Below are positions 23,860 to 37,724 of a stretch of 64,000 bases of DNA, in pieces. The notes under the pieces were generated by a model that made no database searches, had not been told where the DNA came from, and saw nothing but the letters and a program-made list of their open reading frames with translations. The stretch's first letter is position 1. Each line of letters begins with the position of its first letter. The stretch covers positions 68,501,454 through 68,565,453 of the forward strand of contig OX388345.1 of the NCBI GenBank assembly GCA_947579665.1, written 5' to 3'. This stretch comes from Sympetrum striolatum (Eukaryota > Arthropoda > Insecta > Odonata > Libellulidae). The translations under genes and the position numbers were made by a program.

Positions 23860-25295
23860 TTGGAAACGTATTTCTAACAGAATGCAATGAAGGTTCTAGC
23901 GAAAACTTGCATTTTTGTATTGAAAATATTCTCAGATAATCAAAAAAAATGGATATGCCTCTTCTTGTTTATTCATAAAAATTGAGGTGTAATTCGGCAG
24001 TAATTGTTGTATTATTTAAACACACGGTAATTTTCGTTTCGGTCGAAGAATAGAGCACTGGAAAAATATCTACGTCAGCCATGGTTTCATTGCATAGTCC
24101 TTACTTTTACTTATATTTTTATTGTAGAAATTGACCATCCCTCTCAGTTTGCGAAACTCCAAACCCATATTCATTACGCTGGAAGGAGTGGCGCACACGA
24201 GCTGTGGATAACTGACCACAGAGTGAGCGCTTCCAATTGATAGGCGTGCCCAATGAGACGGACGCGTGACTTTGACGTTTAGCACTCCATTCCCCCGCTA
24301 AATCTCCATCCTCCAGGGATAATCGACAAAGAGAGAGATTAGCAAACCTAAGATCCTCCCCAGCTCTGTGAAAATGTGGATTTTCCATGCAGTTAATAAC
24401 TCGCCCCAGCTCTGTTCGCTCTCAACTCCAAATGCGAGCTTTACTCCCTCGCCGTAAGTTAGAAAACAGCTATCATCCGCTCGCCCTTTCACACTTCTCC
24501 GCTCCCTTTTTATGTTAACTATTTCCTTCTCTTTCTCCCGCTGCTCCCTCGTAAATCTCACAGCCGCTCCCTTAATAGACCGTGGCTTTCTTTCCCATTT
24601 CCTCCCTTCCGACTAAATCTTTTCGGAAAACTTTTCCCCCGCCTTGTATTCCCGACATCCGATACCTGAATCTCATTTGCTCGTGTCAAAATCCCGGCCG
24701 AAACTATACCCTTGCTCTATTACCGTATTAGCGCTCGTAAAGATTCTTAAGCGAAGGTTAATGGAGGCGTATATTATTCCGGATGGCTTTGGATGCATAA
24801 CGTGGGGAAGAGCACGTGACGCTGTTAACGGAAATAAAATGGAGTCTCGAGAGCCGTCCGATTTTTACTTAATCCTCCAGATGTTAATCTCAAAGCCGTT
24901 TCTAATGCTCAGATCGGCCGACATAGTAGCGTTAGATTACCGATGGTGCTCTAGGGACCCCCCGGTGTTAGGATATTTCAAGGTTTATATATTTTAACCT
25001 ATTTAAACTTCAAAGGAAAACTTTATGGTGTAGCCTACTCTTGTCATATTACTCCACTCAAACAATGTGGAAATGTGTCAGATGATAAGGTCGTTTTGAA
25101 AACAGAATTGAATCAAGATTTAAAGATACCGAAAAATGAGAATTCATTAAAAAAGTTTTATCTATGCAGTACCAGAATATCAACTACCGTAACGACGCAG
25201 GTATCAAGGCATAGGCGTCATCATTTCGAGAAAACAGACATATAAATTACCAACACATTACTCCTTCTGTTGATATGATTTGATCTAGTTATTGA
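23860..25295. other. Intergenic DNA with island at 24.1-25.0 kb
   Basis: The island carries short overlapping frames on both strands, 71-117 codons, with no recognised domain or splice structure. The flanks are AT-rich. Confidence 0.5.
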
Positions 25296-25299
25296 AAAT

Positions 25300-25362
25300 G
25301 AAAAACTGTTTGTTAATCCTGCTTAACTGTTTGTTAATCCTGAAAAACTGTTTGTTAATCCT
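25300..25362. repeat. Three tandem copies of a 20-23 bp unit
   Basis: The unit aactgtttgttaatcctg occurs three times in a row, joined by short variable spacers. The near identity suggests a recent slippage array. Confidence 0.85.
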
Positions 25363-25364
25363 GT

Positions 25365-28300
25365 TATATCCTGCTGAAATTTATCTCACAGAAATGCATC
25401 AATTGATAGAGAAGAACACCTGTAAGGTTGTGTTCAATTTTTTTATCTAACCACTGCCACCAGATTTTTAATCTACTTGTAGTATAATTTTAATAATAAA
25501 AAAATTAATTTAAAAGATTATAAAGAAGTATTTCCCCTAGTAATTCCTGGGTCATGCTTCATTTGCACGGGCATGTATTCCCTAATAAATCCAGGGTAAG
25601 CTTCCATCTACCCCAATTCATGATTTCGTTACCACATTTCACCAAAATTATAATCCTGAGTAATATTCAAATTTGTTAATTACTTCACCCATAATAAGAC
25701 TAATTGTAATTCTATAAATCCTTAAAATAATCTCAAATAATTTTTAAATTCATCTCCATATTTTAAGCTTCAGGAAAAAGAAATAGTTTCTGAAATTGTG
25801 GCATTGCTCATTTTCATATATTTAATTACAAAACAAACAACATTTCTCTAAGGATAACATTTCCCTCTATTTCTTAGGTAATTGCTATCTCGTAACAGCT
25901 TTCCGCTTTAATGTGATATTCTTATAATTGGCGGAAATAACGAATGAACCTTTAGCCAAAATAACATACGTTTCTAAAGCAAACATCACGTGCGGTTTTC
26001 ATTACCGTCATAATTTATCTGGCAGCTGTTTTTAAAAATGGAACACTTTCAGTCGAATCTACCTCCTGCTATTAAACAACCAAATAACCATTGATAATTA
26101 ACACTAATTTTTATTTAAGATAATCCTGTACAAGACAGAATATATGCTAAGAAATTTACGAATTTATTTTTCCACTCGACTCATTATTTTACGTAACTTT
26201 TCTTCAGCAATAAGGTGCCGGTATACCTTCAAAGCAAAAAGTATACAAACTATTTCTGACTGGAAAGCCCAGAGTGGATGTGAAAGTTGAAGATAGACAT
26301 TTCTGCACTAATTTCTTAACATACCTCTTAAATTTAAGGCTTATGGTAACTACTTCATAAGTATTCATGATATTTTAATAAAGACTGTATATTATTATCT
26401 AGGAAGCTCACGTAGAATTCAGCATTACAAACGTCGAAATAGAAACAATACATAAGATATTTTTATATTTAATAATTTAAACAGCGTTCTTACAGACCGT
26501 TATAGCCGAATAAGTTATCTTCTACTTTAAGTTCTCGTATCTTACGAATAAGTTGTCATGTACTTCCTATCCGGTGAAGTCTACGATAAATCAGATGTGC
26601 TCAAACAACCACAACCAACAAATAATATCTAAACATAAAAAATAGTTTCCTTAAATATTTTTTTGTGGATTTTATTAGCTTGGCTATATTTGTAATATAC
26701 GGTGAAGTCTTGGTTAACAGTAATATCTTTTTTTAATTTTGTACATAGCCATTTTGAAATATCGTCTTAGCACACGTAGATGCATGTCCTTTTTCATGTC
26801 GTCTGGAATCTTAACTTAATTTCTAACAGCATCGCAAAAATGTAAGAATTAGCCATTTAGTCATTTCTTTAATTTTGGTAAATTCGAATCCATTCAATCC
26901 ATTTCATGCCGACCATTTCGTTTCCAATCCTCCTCAACTCGTTTCATTTCCTCCAATGTACGTATTCCTCGCATTCCTCCACTGCACCCCACGCAACCTT
27001 CGCACGACTCAACTCCAAGCGATCGGAATTCTTCAAAAGAGAGGCAAAGAATGAGACTTGGCCTTTATTTTCCAACACCCCCGAGATTTGAAACACTGCC
27101 AACCTTCTGTTCGCATGAATCAGCGCCCGGCTTTGGGAAAATGTTTTCCATTAGATCAAAAGCGCACCGTCGGCGGTGTTATTTTTTTTGCCAGTTCCTC
27201 CTCTGCCCGCATGACCGGCGATAACTCCCCCTGGCGATACATTCATGGCGCTGGAAAGAGGTTTATATACCTTTAGGGAACGAAATCGCTTCCAGATGGC
27301 CGGAAGATCGCAGCGAATAACTTCATTGGGATTCACCAACGACCGGATATAGATCGCTTGAGCGCCATCCCTGTCACTGGAAATCCGGTCGGAAACAAAG
27401 TTTTACACGTGAAAGCAAGAAAACATCGAGAGAAAACTCGATCCTGATCTGTTTATTTTTAAATCGGTCGTCCCGGTAACGGTGCCTATATTAGCACCTT
27501 TTGTGGACCCTCGTCCAAATATAAATCCTATTTTCGGTTCGACGGAAGTGATAATTCTTTCGAAGGGATGAGGCAGAAACATCATAAAAAACGGGTCCCG
27601 CGCACTGGGAATGGGTTTAGTAACCTGATGAAGCCAGTCGTAAAATGTTTCGAGAATCTTTAGAGAGTACCGCAGGGGTCGCATCTCGGACCCGAAAACT
27701 TTCCATCCCATCGCGTTCAAAACCTATTGGTAGCGAACGCCAAAAGAGCACTTATGGTTGGATAACTAAACAATACAAACCCTTTTTGCGCCTTCACTTG
27801 ACTGGCAAGTGATCAAGGAAAACATTCCCGACAGAAATAAACCGCGAGAAAAAGAGTCGGTGTTCAAGAAGACACAAAGCGGGGCTGTAAGACGCCACCC
27901 CGTTCTTCAAAGAAAATGCTCTTTTGGTGCATTCTACTTTGGTATCCTAAAGGAAAGGGTTGAAAGAGATCTCAGAGCTGAGGTTCCCAATTATGTTGTA
28001 CTCTAGCCCTGAGGTACCAGCTGTTACCATGGGTTCCGAATTAAGTTTAAAAGTATCAGAATTATATACATAACTTTAAGACATCGCATTAGTTACAAGT
28101 TTTTGGTGATTTTTACTGCCCATATCGTAGCATGGCTTTGATATTGCTATAATGTCCGTGTTTGAGCTCCGAATTTTTTCATCGGATCTGACGAAGCAGC
28201 ATAAATGCTAAATCGAAGTCGTTACTATAATATTTAAAAGAGTATCTCAGTTTTAGCGACTATAAGAGCATCATATCAAACGTTACATTTCAATAGGTGC

Positions 28301-29400
28301 ATTTTACAATGATAAATCGGAGGAAAGGTTGAGGGTAGGTATGTAGAAAAAGTAAGGGGCCAAACTCACCGGAAATGCAGATAAATCCCGACCTAAAATA
28401 TAATTTCAAGAGCATAATTGTGAAAAAAGCAAAATGAGAGAATATTAATTCTTTGCTTTACTTGGCTCATTAATACCTACTGCGATTATATAATTAAACG
28501 TTATGAGTCGAACGTATTGTCGTTAAAATTTTTGCGACTTTGTCTCTAACTTTCTTTTTATTCATATTTTTTCCTTAATGCTAGATTTTAGCAAATACTC
28601 TACAGTATATTAAATACATTTCTATATATAATGCACAATTTCAAAAATAATATATGATCTTCGATCTGCCTCAATAGAAAGCTCGTCAGACTCTCAACGA
28701 AAAGCTCCCCAGCTATATTTCACAGTAATTCCAATTATTTAGATAAGATTTTGCATTAAGATGAGTAATCTATTGAAAACCACCAGTACTAATCAATAGT
28801 CACTACGTAGTATAATCGTCACGACTATCAGACTGTCGCATAGGGTTTAATGAAAAATAAACCTAAAATTAAAAACTAAAGCTTCTATAAAGAGTTATTC
28901 TAATTTTACTTTCATATCGCGAAGAGAAAAAATCCCGACGCTAATATGTCAATGGGTCAAGCGGTACCCCAACTCCCAATCCATAATAACTATCACGCAA
29001 AACATGAACGGCTGAAACGTGTCGCGATACTTCCCACACGTGAGCAGAATAGGGCGAGCGCGTGGATTCTGGGAAAATGACGGAAATGAAATTACAAGGT
29101 GAAATGCGGAGATAAAATTCCTCATTGAGGTGAGTGGTCTCAATTCCCTCTCTCACCGCTGATTGCACGGACATCAGCAGAACGAGCGCCATCGCTCATG
29201 AGGTCATACCATCTCCCACATCACGCTCGCACGCCTTCGGAAATACCAACGAGTAGCAAGGGAGAATCGAAGAGGAATGGAAAAAATGGAAAGTAAAGAA
29301 TAGAGAATGGCGCAATGAGAAAAAACTACAAAGAGAAAATATGTGAAGTTTACCAGTATATAATACATATAATACAAATATATGGGTTGATCATATGCTT
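25365..29400. other. Intergenic DNA with islands at 26.9-28.0 kb and 28.9-29.3 kb
   Basis: The islands carry frames of 60-105 codons, the longest at 27403-27720 (minus, 105 codons), none with recognised motifs. AT-rich DNA lies between. No mobile element was recognised. Confidence 0.45.
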
Positions 29401-29403
29401 GTC

Positions 29404-30050
29404 TATGTCTATGTAAGAACCCTGTAAGCCGCCTTTTGGCGTGTGGCAGGGGATGCAGGCACCTTGACTATTATTTTCCTAAACGGTTGCATTCGCGTAT
29501 ACTTCGCGGAAAAAATGAATTTTTGAAACGATTCGTTCTAGCATCTATTTCCCTAATCTTTCGGGCAGTATCAGCACGGCCCATATAACAGGGGGGTCGC
29601 ATTATATCGGTTACATCATCTGAGAACGTAATTTCTTTGAACTAATTTAATAAATTTATCCTTTGAATTTGTCTTCTATCTTCTAATGGTTCCCATCCCG
29701 CGTTCTGTAACATCTAAGTAACACTCGCTGTTTAATCGTAGCAATTCTTTACAAAACGTATCGCCTTTCGTTGTACTTTATCTAAATTCCAAATATGACA
29801 TTTCTCGGCGGGGTCTCATGCACCACATGCAAACTCAAGGTGTGGACTAACTAACGCTAAGTAACATCGCTCGCGAACTTTTTCTTCGCTCCTACCGACT
29901 ATTCTTTTAACGAAGCCGAGTTTCTTAAGAGCTTTTCCACATATATTTCGGATGTGGGCACTCCATGATAGATTATTCGTGAGAGTTACTCCAAGATACT
30001 TCACCGATTTTACTGTCATTAGGTTTACCCCACGGAGATGCTTTTTTTAT
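29404..30050 (-). mobile_element. LINE 3' end with reverse transcriptase remnant
   Basis: From about 30050 down, the minus strand translates to HLRGVNLMTVKSVKYLGVTL, the late reverse transcriptase region with the YLGV motif. Open reading continues to SPHLEFACGA. After one stop the same phase gives DPAEKCHIWNLDKVQRKAIR, and farther on NSFFPRSIRECNRL. The stops show decay. The 3' end reads ggcggcttacagggttctta and closes on short acatag repeats. The wording of the C terminus (FFPR-IREWNRL type) fits the CR1/Jockey-like LINE groups. The element is 5' truncated. Confidence 0.8.
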
Positions 30051-30573
30051 ATTGCGTTTTTTATATGGTCAATGCGGATCTTCAAATGAATAGGAAAGGG
30101 CATCTAATTGTTTCAATGAGTAGGATAGAAAAAAACTGACTTATACATATGCTACATGAATATTACACAAGCTATTCCATCAATCTAAGTGTTACTACTA
30201 CACTCATAAATATTTTCAGGAAGGGTTAGAAATTAATGAGGAGTAAAGGTGAACCAAATTTTCTGAAATATTAAAAGTAAATAAGAATATACATTTTACA
30301 ACTACCATATTGCCAGAATAACATCTAATCCACCAGCATATAGGTGAATGACCATTATCAATATTTCTTTAAATGTATTTCATGCACAAAATACCATTGT
30401 GAAATATCATGGTTGCTATTTATAGTTATACTAAACCATTAATTGCAATATTATCAGGCAATAAAGCCAATGTTTGATGAAATGTTTAGCTATCTTGCAT
30501 CTATTATTTAAAATGTATCGACCTTTTCTAACGTAAAAATCAATGAAAAGAACTCGAAATTAGAAAGATTCTG

Positions 30574-30880
30574 TTTCAACGATATTATTCTTCACTCATG
30601 GAAAATTATAACTATATGTTAAGTATTGAAATCTAATAAATAGCTAAACAAATTAAGCTGTCAGAGAATTGTGCCTCGCATAGCAAGCCTACAAAAAATA
30701 TCCATAAGGAGAACTGGATAAATTAAAATAAACATTATCTTTCAACGACCTTATTCTTTACTTATTAAAATTATTACGTGTTTAGTGTTAGAATGCAATA
30801 CCTAGCAAATACAATTTTAGCTGTCAGAGAATTGTGTCTCGCATAGCAAGCCTACTATGAATACCTTTAAGGAGGGGCAT
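30574..30880. repeat. Tandem duplication, period about 165 bp
   Basis: Copies begin with tttcaacga at 30574 and 30740 and both contain agctgtcagagaattgtg, then ctcgcatagcaagcctac and aaggag (30656-30712 and 30819-30873). The 3' halves are nearly identical and the 5' halves diverged, so part may have been homogenised by conversion. Confidence 0.8.
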
Positions 30881-30899
30881 ATGGTTATCTTTAATACTT

Positions 30900-31910
30900 C
30901 CTTCCACCCATAGTCTTTGAAGATCAAAAAATATAAATACATTTAGGAGGATAGAAGATATCCAGGGTTTATAAGAACCCTGACGGCCATGAGAATGAGT
31001 TACAAGGGCATTACGGAGTAAGATTGTGGATGGGGTCGGAGGCCGAATAATTCGTCCCCGGTGAGAGGGAAGGGAGCAGGTGCAAGAGAAAGTGAAATAG
31101 GGCCGAAAAAGAGTCGAGGAAATAATGAGAAGAGCGGGGACTGAGGCGGAGAGAATTAGCAGCGAGTTTGAAGAAAATAAGCCACGTCGGAGGAAATGGA
31201 AGTCACCTTTAACATCTTCTGAAGAGCAGATGGAATGGCATGAGATTCCAGTCCGCAATAGCTTTTTAGGTCTTTGATGCTGCTACGGAATGGAAATGCG
31301 ATGAGAAATGTCTCCTGTGTCTCTCTGATGGGCGAAGAAGGACGAGAAGACGTGCTTTTATTTACTAACAGAAGCAGAAAGACGGGAAAGTAAATGTCGC
31401 GGAGAATTAACCGATTCTTTTTTTAATGTTTAAAGGTTTAGGACATAAATAAATCTCAATTTGCGAGTGGAATACGGCATATTTCATTCCTCTTCCAATG
31501 GAATCGATTTAAAATGCCATCATATTATATAAAGATTTATATATACAATTGAATGCTTTCGTCAGATAGCACCGCCTCTTATGTAGTACACAATAGTTAT
31601 GTATTCGATTCGAGTGAATGATACAGATTTAAAATTTATATGGTAAATACCGTAAAAAGACCAGAGGTAAGAGGCATGTACTTAAAGTTAGTTGTTATAG
31701 CCAAATTTAGATTTAGATCTTAAGATTAAGATTTAAATATGTAATTAAAGATGAAGGATGTCAAATAAAATTAATTTTTGACAGGGATATCTAGTAGGAT
31801 TACATATTCGAATTTAATGACAATAGTTTTGCAGCGTATTGTACATTATTTTTGGAAACTGAATACATTTTTCCATTAAATTGATATTTTCGAAGGATTT
31901 CATTTTTTCT
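30900..31910. other. Intergenic DNA with purine-rich island at 30.95-31.35 kb
   Basis: The minus-strand frame at 30824-31258 (144 codons) runs antisense to a purine-rich island and overlaps the tandem duplication, so it is not credible as a gene. The rest is AT-rich. Confidence 0.5.
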
Positions 31911-31919
31911 GTATTTCAC

Positions 31920-32150
31920 GCATCAAGTCCGCAACCCGAAGTGGTTTGAACCTGCTCTTCCCACCATTTGGTAACTATAACTTTGGAGAGGGAATGAGGC
32001 AAATTGGCGACATGCAGAGTGAAAAATTTATCCCTTGCTTCTTACTAAGCCAGAATTCTAAAAATCAAGAAGAACCAGTAATTGTAGCAAACACACCCTA
32101 AGAATAACACATCTGTAGCTTCCATTTCATCACAGCCAGAGGATTAAATA
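31920..32150 (+). mobile_element. SINE-X copy F
   Basis: Blocks in order: gcaacccgaagtggtttgaa, ccaccatttggtaac, gagggaatgaggcaaattgg, cccttgcttcttactaagcc, agaataacac, then tgtagcttccatttcatca. It is more diverged than copies B and E but spans the family, including the 3' end. Confidence 0.6.
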
Positions 32151-32189
32151 TTTAATTAATTATCCGTAAAATATGCTACCCGTAATTCA

Positions 32190-32405
32190 ATTCTATTCAA
32201 GCCGAGTTGAACTTCATCCCATCCACGATTTGATAGTAATATCTTTTGAGGGGGAATGAGGTTATTAAGAGGATGAGAAGTGAGGTATTAGCCCTTTATT
32301 TCTGCAATGAGCTAGAATGATGAAAAGTTTAGACAAACCCATTATGTGTGGGACAATAACTCTACAAGTAACACCTCAGTAGCTTTCATTTCCTCACACC
32401 CATCA
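32190..32405 (+). mobile_element. SINE-X copy G
   Basis: Blocks: caagccgagttgaac, gggggaatgaggtta, agaggatgagaagtgaggta, ctacaagtaacacctcag and tagctttcatttcctca. It lies about 40 bp downstream of copy F in the same direction, so the two could be an old tandem pair or two insertions. Confidence 0.6.
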
Positions 32406-32409
32406 TTAG

Positions 32410-33462
32410 AACAGTCTGAAGTAAATGAAAGATATATTTTCTTTATTCTGTGATAAAGGCACTCTATTCATAAAGATATGGCAGCGAGAACAATGCATAT
32501 AGTATAGAGATTTTATGACATCTCTCAGCCTTGAAAAATAACGGCTCGTCGAACTTGAGAACTCCTCGCATTGAATCTGTCCAATCGATATCAGTATTCC
32601 GCGCATTTAAATCAACCTTGAGAATATCTCCCCCGAGTTTAATCCCTTGGAAGTTCAGGCACACCAAAAAATGCAACCATTCTAAGAAAAGAGAGGGGGT
32701 GTAAAACCTCTCTGAATGGGGGAGGAGCAATCGCACCCACGGACGTAGATTAGCGAGCTGGCAAGGTGAGAGGCGCTCATGTAACGAGGGACGGCGGGGT
32801 TAAAAGGGAAGAAAGTGAAGAGCTTCCTGATGGGATGTGGGTCAGGAGGGGAGGGTAAAATGGGGCAAGGTAACGTTATTAGACGCCAAGGTTTTGCCGC
32901 ATGTGCGATAGGAAAATGGGGAGAGCCGATGACGAGATTACCGAAGGCAATTACGAGATATGAGAAGAGTAAAATCGCTCGATACAGACGGGATTTTGCA
33001 CGGTGGAGATAATGCAGGCCTCGCACTTTCCTTATTGACTCGAACAATGCAGGGTTCGGCCGATCTTGATGTGCGGTGAAATTGTAAACAATGCCAAGTT
33101 TCTCTCTCTCTCTGAATTGGAGAAAAAAGTTGAAAAAATTAATAAGAGGTGCCCCAGATCGTGGAGGTGCATTGAACGGTCAATACGTACGGAGTTTTCG
33201 CTTTAATGTTAGTGATTGAGTGCGTCATGGTGATACATTTTGTGTGCTGAAAAAATGTGACATTTCGAGTACCTCAATTATATTAGTTACTACAATGACA
33301 AACTCAAAATACAACTGTAAGGAGTTCTTAAAAAAATTACCAATAACATATATAAGGTGACCCACAAACACAAAAACTGGATCAATTTACCGTGTATTAT
33401 TAATGAAACGGCAAGTTTTATCTGCGGAAAAAATAACATCCACATAACGTTATAATACGTAA
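32410..33462. other. Intergenic DNA with island at 32.7-33.1 kb
   Basis: The island is purine-biased with overlapping frames of 65-121 codons on both strands and no domain. A short tctctctctctctg run lies near 33100. Confidence 0.5.
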
Positions 33463-34171
33463 CTCATAGCTAGAGGTGTTTGAAAATGTTTTTATTTTTT
33501 CTGAAATTTGTTGATTTGAAAACCAAATTGTGGTGATTTGTGTTTTTATTATGTTTCCTAAATTTGGTGTTACTAATTTTCACAGAGTCTCATTTAAGCA
33601 AAGGAATACTATTAGGCACACTTAAGCAAAAACATAAAAAGCATTGAAAATATAATTAACTGTAAATTATACAAAATATTAAATTAAATATATTTAAAAC
33701 TGTGCTGTTTACACCTAAGGAAAATGCTTTCACAGCTGCAGATCAGCAAAACATGATATTTTATCATTATATATACATTAAAAACATATTGAAACGTTAG
33801 ATGTAAGGAAAAACAAAAACATATTTCTTCGTGGAATTAGGCGAGATTTTGTGATAATCCATAATGGAAAGAAAGTTTTGGGAATTTATTGCAATAGATA
33901 AAACTGAATTCGCGTAAGCAAATATGTCATGACTGATCACAAATATGACAGAAAATACGTAAATAATACAATTATATATTGTACGTTTATTTAAATCAAA
34001 CCAAAATTACATTTCTTTCTCTTACAAATGATGAATGAAGCGAAAATCACCAAAATCCGTGCTGCTTATTAAAACTGTAGAAATTAGCGTTATTTTGCTA
34101 AATCGGCCAAAATTCGCGAAATTTGTTGGTTTTATTGCTTATTGAGAAAAACAAACACCTCTACTAATAGC
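33463..34171. mobile_element. Non-autonomous hAT-like element
   Basis: The terminal inverted repeats tagaggtgtttg (33471-33482) and caaacacctcta (34152-34163) bound a 693-bp body. They are flanked by ctcatagc (33463-33470) and ctaatagc (34164-34171), an 8-bp duplication with one mismatch. An 8-bp target duplication with a YAGAGGTG-type terminus is the hAT signature. Subterminal aaatttgttg-like pieces occur near both ends. The body is AT-rich with no transposase frame, so it must have been moved by another element. Confidence 0.75.
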
Positions 34172-34174
34172 ATA

Positions 34175-36415
34175 CAAAAAGGAATTACAGAAGAAAAATT
34201 GATTTTGTGTCGACCTAATGTCCCTCTTATATTTAATTTCATAACTTATTAGATGATTTACACTTGCTAAATGTTAAAAACAATTTAGGGAGCCATTGTT
34301 TACAGCGCATAAGTTATCGTCGGTATTCATGATTCTCGAATACGATATTGCAGTGAATCCGCAGGCGCTCTATGAGCTTGTTTGAATTAGAGGGTTCCAT
34401 CTCAATATTAAGATTGGATTCTGTTCCTGTGAACGTTTATTAATGCCAAAATAGCTTGATTTTTATTGACATTTCCTTTCTTTTGCTCAGAACTGCAAGC
34501 TTCCTCATTCAAAATCCACGTACAGCATCAATTAAATCACTTCTCGCACAGTTGTTTTTTTCTAGTACCATTTTCAATGCAGTCATTCCATTACTTTCCC
34601 TTCTGAGAAAATTAATGGAAAATCAAATGGGATACGTGAATTACTTGGAAGCCAACATAAAATGGTCTACTTCATGAAATAAATTGAAAGGTAACTTAAA
34701 GGATACCACTTTCAATCGCAAGAAAACTCATTTACCAGCTGACAAAGGAAATCTCACTCATTAACTTTCATTGCACTAAAATAAAGAAGTAAATAACGAA
34801 TGGGATTCTTCAATTAGCTCATTACACCTTGGGAAGAGAAGAAGCTCATTAGTCCTTGAGAAGAAAAGAAAGAGTAAAAGAAAGTCACTCATCTGCCAAA
34901 GATGCTGACCAGAGTGACACTGTTATATTTACTTGACAACCTAAATATTTTTTCGAACGCCTTGGGCATACTCCGAGCGATCATTTTTCTTCACCCATTC
35001 ACACACTGAGGAGGGCTCTTCTTTCAAAAGACAAAAATATTCATTAGTCGGTCTATTTCAAGTGACGACAAAAATATGAATACTAAAATAATTCTGGCTT
35101 CCAGACAGTAATCACTGCCTTCGACGGATGATCTCTAACGATTCCCTAATTAATGGTACGGAGAGGAACCCTTTCAAAATTCCCAACTACCAACCAACCA
35201 ACTATACGTTAATTATATTTGACACGTTTCTTTGAAAGGCTCTACACACGTCACTTCGATAACATCTTAAAGCTCCAATAATAGGTTCTTCCTACCTCAT
35301 TTTTAAATAAGTTTGGTATATATTTAGGTTTTTCATGCCAAATTTCAAACACTTTTACCGCTGGCATTTTACATATGTACTGTTTAGAGGACTACACTCA
35401 ACCAGCAGGATTTATAGTGTACATATTTTTAAATTGTTACTAAAATTATATTATACAATTTTTGTAAAATGCAGCAAAACAGTATCGCATATATTTTCGA
35501 CATGATTTTCAATAATTTTACATAACTTTAAATTTACTCTAAAATTATTTAAAATGATATTTAACATAATTAATTGAAAAAGTAGCGCTCGTTCTTGTGT
35601 GTGTTCATATATCTACTTGGGAGAAAATTTGCTTGTATTTTTTTTCATTTCAACCTGAATCTATATAACTATGCATATTGCATTGCCTCATGATACCCAG
35701 CAATTCTTGAATTATATTTTTAATCATGAAAACTGAGTAAATCCATTTATACGAAAGAAACAGAAAACGTAGTATGTATCAGCTTCACAAAAAATTTCCA
35801 AACCATCCATTCTTATAATATTACTTTAAAACATTTATTCTAAGAAGTATTTTTTGAGCAAAAAACAAAATGACATTGCCGAACAGACATATTTCCTACG
35901 CGGCTATCCTAGGCTGGTACAAGAAATTGTGTTTTTAGTTAAGCTACATACTTCGTAAACGAAATATCACTTTACGTATTTATTTTAAATCATTCGATGG
36001 ATATTCAAAATAATAAACAAACATAAACAATGATATATTAAAAATAAACATCAATAATTAATAAACCCTTCTCGCAGATTACGACAACAACGAGAAAAAA
36101 TTCTTCCGCGCTGTTATCTTTCAGCCCTTCTCATACGCCAAAGGGAGGATCATTTCCTAACAGCCAAATCCGAGACGTAAAGAAAACGAACGGAAAAAGC
36201 TTAATTTGATATTAAAACGTAAAAAAAATCCTGAGAAGCCATAAGATCCTCTTTTTCTCATAAGTAGCCGAACCGATGGAGAGGGAGATGGAGGATGGAA
36301 AGGCGATTTGAAAACAAAAGACGGCTTGGAAGCGAAAGAGATGGCAGAAATTGAAAGCAGTGAATTAGAAACGAGAGTCTCTCGGAGAAGTCGATAAACC
36401 AAATCGTAGCAAGGA
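34175..36415. other. AT-rich intergenic DNA; purine island from 36.2 kb
   Basis: No gene or element was recognised. The minus-strand frames at 36157-36488 (76-81 codons) are antisense to the purine-rich island and lack domains. Confidence 0.5.
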
Positions 36416-36417
36416 AA

Positions 36418-36503
36418 ACAGAGAGAGAAAAAGGCGTAGGTGACGAATTAAAGGCGAAGAAGGGATGACAGGAGAGCGTAAATTCCACTGAGAAACGAAA
36501 AGG
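36418..36503. repeat. Direct repeat, left copy (pair with 37725-37813)
   Basis: The segment contains gcgtaggtgacgaattaaag, gggatgacagg, gcgtaaattcc and gagaaacgaaa, all repeated in order 1307 bp downstream. It sits at the right edge of a purine-rich island that resumes after the second copy. Confidence 0.85.
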
Positions 36504-37724
36504 AAAAACAATTTCTCAATAATCTACTTAAATTTAATGCTTAGGAAAACGACTTCAAAGCCTTTATTATAGATTATAACTTAATAGCTTGGAAGTTCAT
36601 CTAGAGTGCAGTATAATTACCCTATGATTTGGGAGTTGAGTTGAGTTTTTAATATTAAGGGAAATCCTAAACAATTCATAAAAATAACCAATATTTCTTT
36701 AAAACACTTTGACATATTTATTTTATTATAACATACACTGAAAGTAGAATTTCTTACTGAGGCAGCTCCAACCCTTATGAACAACATAATTTAAACCCCA
36801 ATCCCTCTCACCATACGTTACACGCAAACAAATAATCGAAAATTAATATCACCACCCACAGATAGTATTCGAAAACCGCAACACTACAACCACACCTCAT
36901 TAACAAATCTCAGTATCTTGCACTTAAGTCGTTGAAAAAGATGGATCAGGTAGCAATACTTTTATATTTATGAACTCAATTAAGTATTCATAATTTTGAA
37001 TAAAGCAATTCTATCCATATATCATCGTGTACGGTGTAAAATTATCCCGTTACACTGAAATTAGTATTTAATTAAGATAAACATTGCGGAGGTGTAAAAT
37101 TGATAATCTCAACAGCTATAAAGTTCAAGATGAAAATATTGTAACAGTTTCTATAAACATTGTATGTGGTTATGGTAGGATAATGTAGAGTAAATATTTT
37201 GTATTAAGAAAAAAGTTATTCAAGCATACAGTTGCAATCAGTGTAAAGGATGACGATAATTAAGGCATTTAATTCTAATTAAGTTATTAAGACATTTACA
37301 TTAATTAATAATTAATAGTGTACATATTGGGAATTTAGCTCTCAATAAATTATCTGTATTTATATTGACTAGTTTTGTACTTTTCATATGTTTTTTGGGA
37401 TTTTATTATATTTTCTTATTTGTTGTATTCATGTATTACAGGACTTTAGGAGGACATTTAAAAGCTTCTATTTTAATATTTTATTTATTATATATAATAA
37501 TAATTTATACATAAACTTACAACATATATTATAATATTGATATTATGAATAAAATATAAACAACATTATATTTATTAACAATTTAATAATTTTCTTTAAC
37601 AATGTAATTTAAAAAACTGGCAGATAGCCCACACTATATGTTCAAATATGTGTTCAGATATAATAATAGTAATTTTCTGCGATATCACTTCCGTTCCATC
37701 ACACGAAATAACCTATAATAACTA
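36504..37724. other. AT-rich insert between two direct repeats
   Basis: Composition changes sharply from the purine-rich island to AT-rich DNA and back at the two repeat copies, so this looks like inserted sequence. I see no reading frame, terminal inverted repeat or LINE tail. Confidence 0.45.

Noticed and set aside
27403..27720. 105-codon minus-strand frame
   Set aside because: No recognisable family, and it sits in an island where frames of this size occur by chance.
30824..31258. 144-codon minus-strand frame
   Set aside because: It overlaps a tandem duplication and a purine-rich island, and has no domain.
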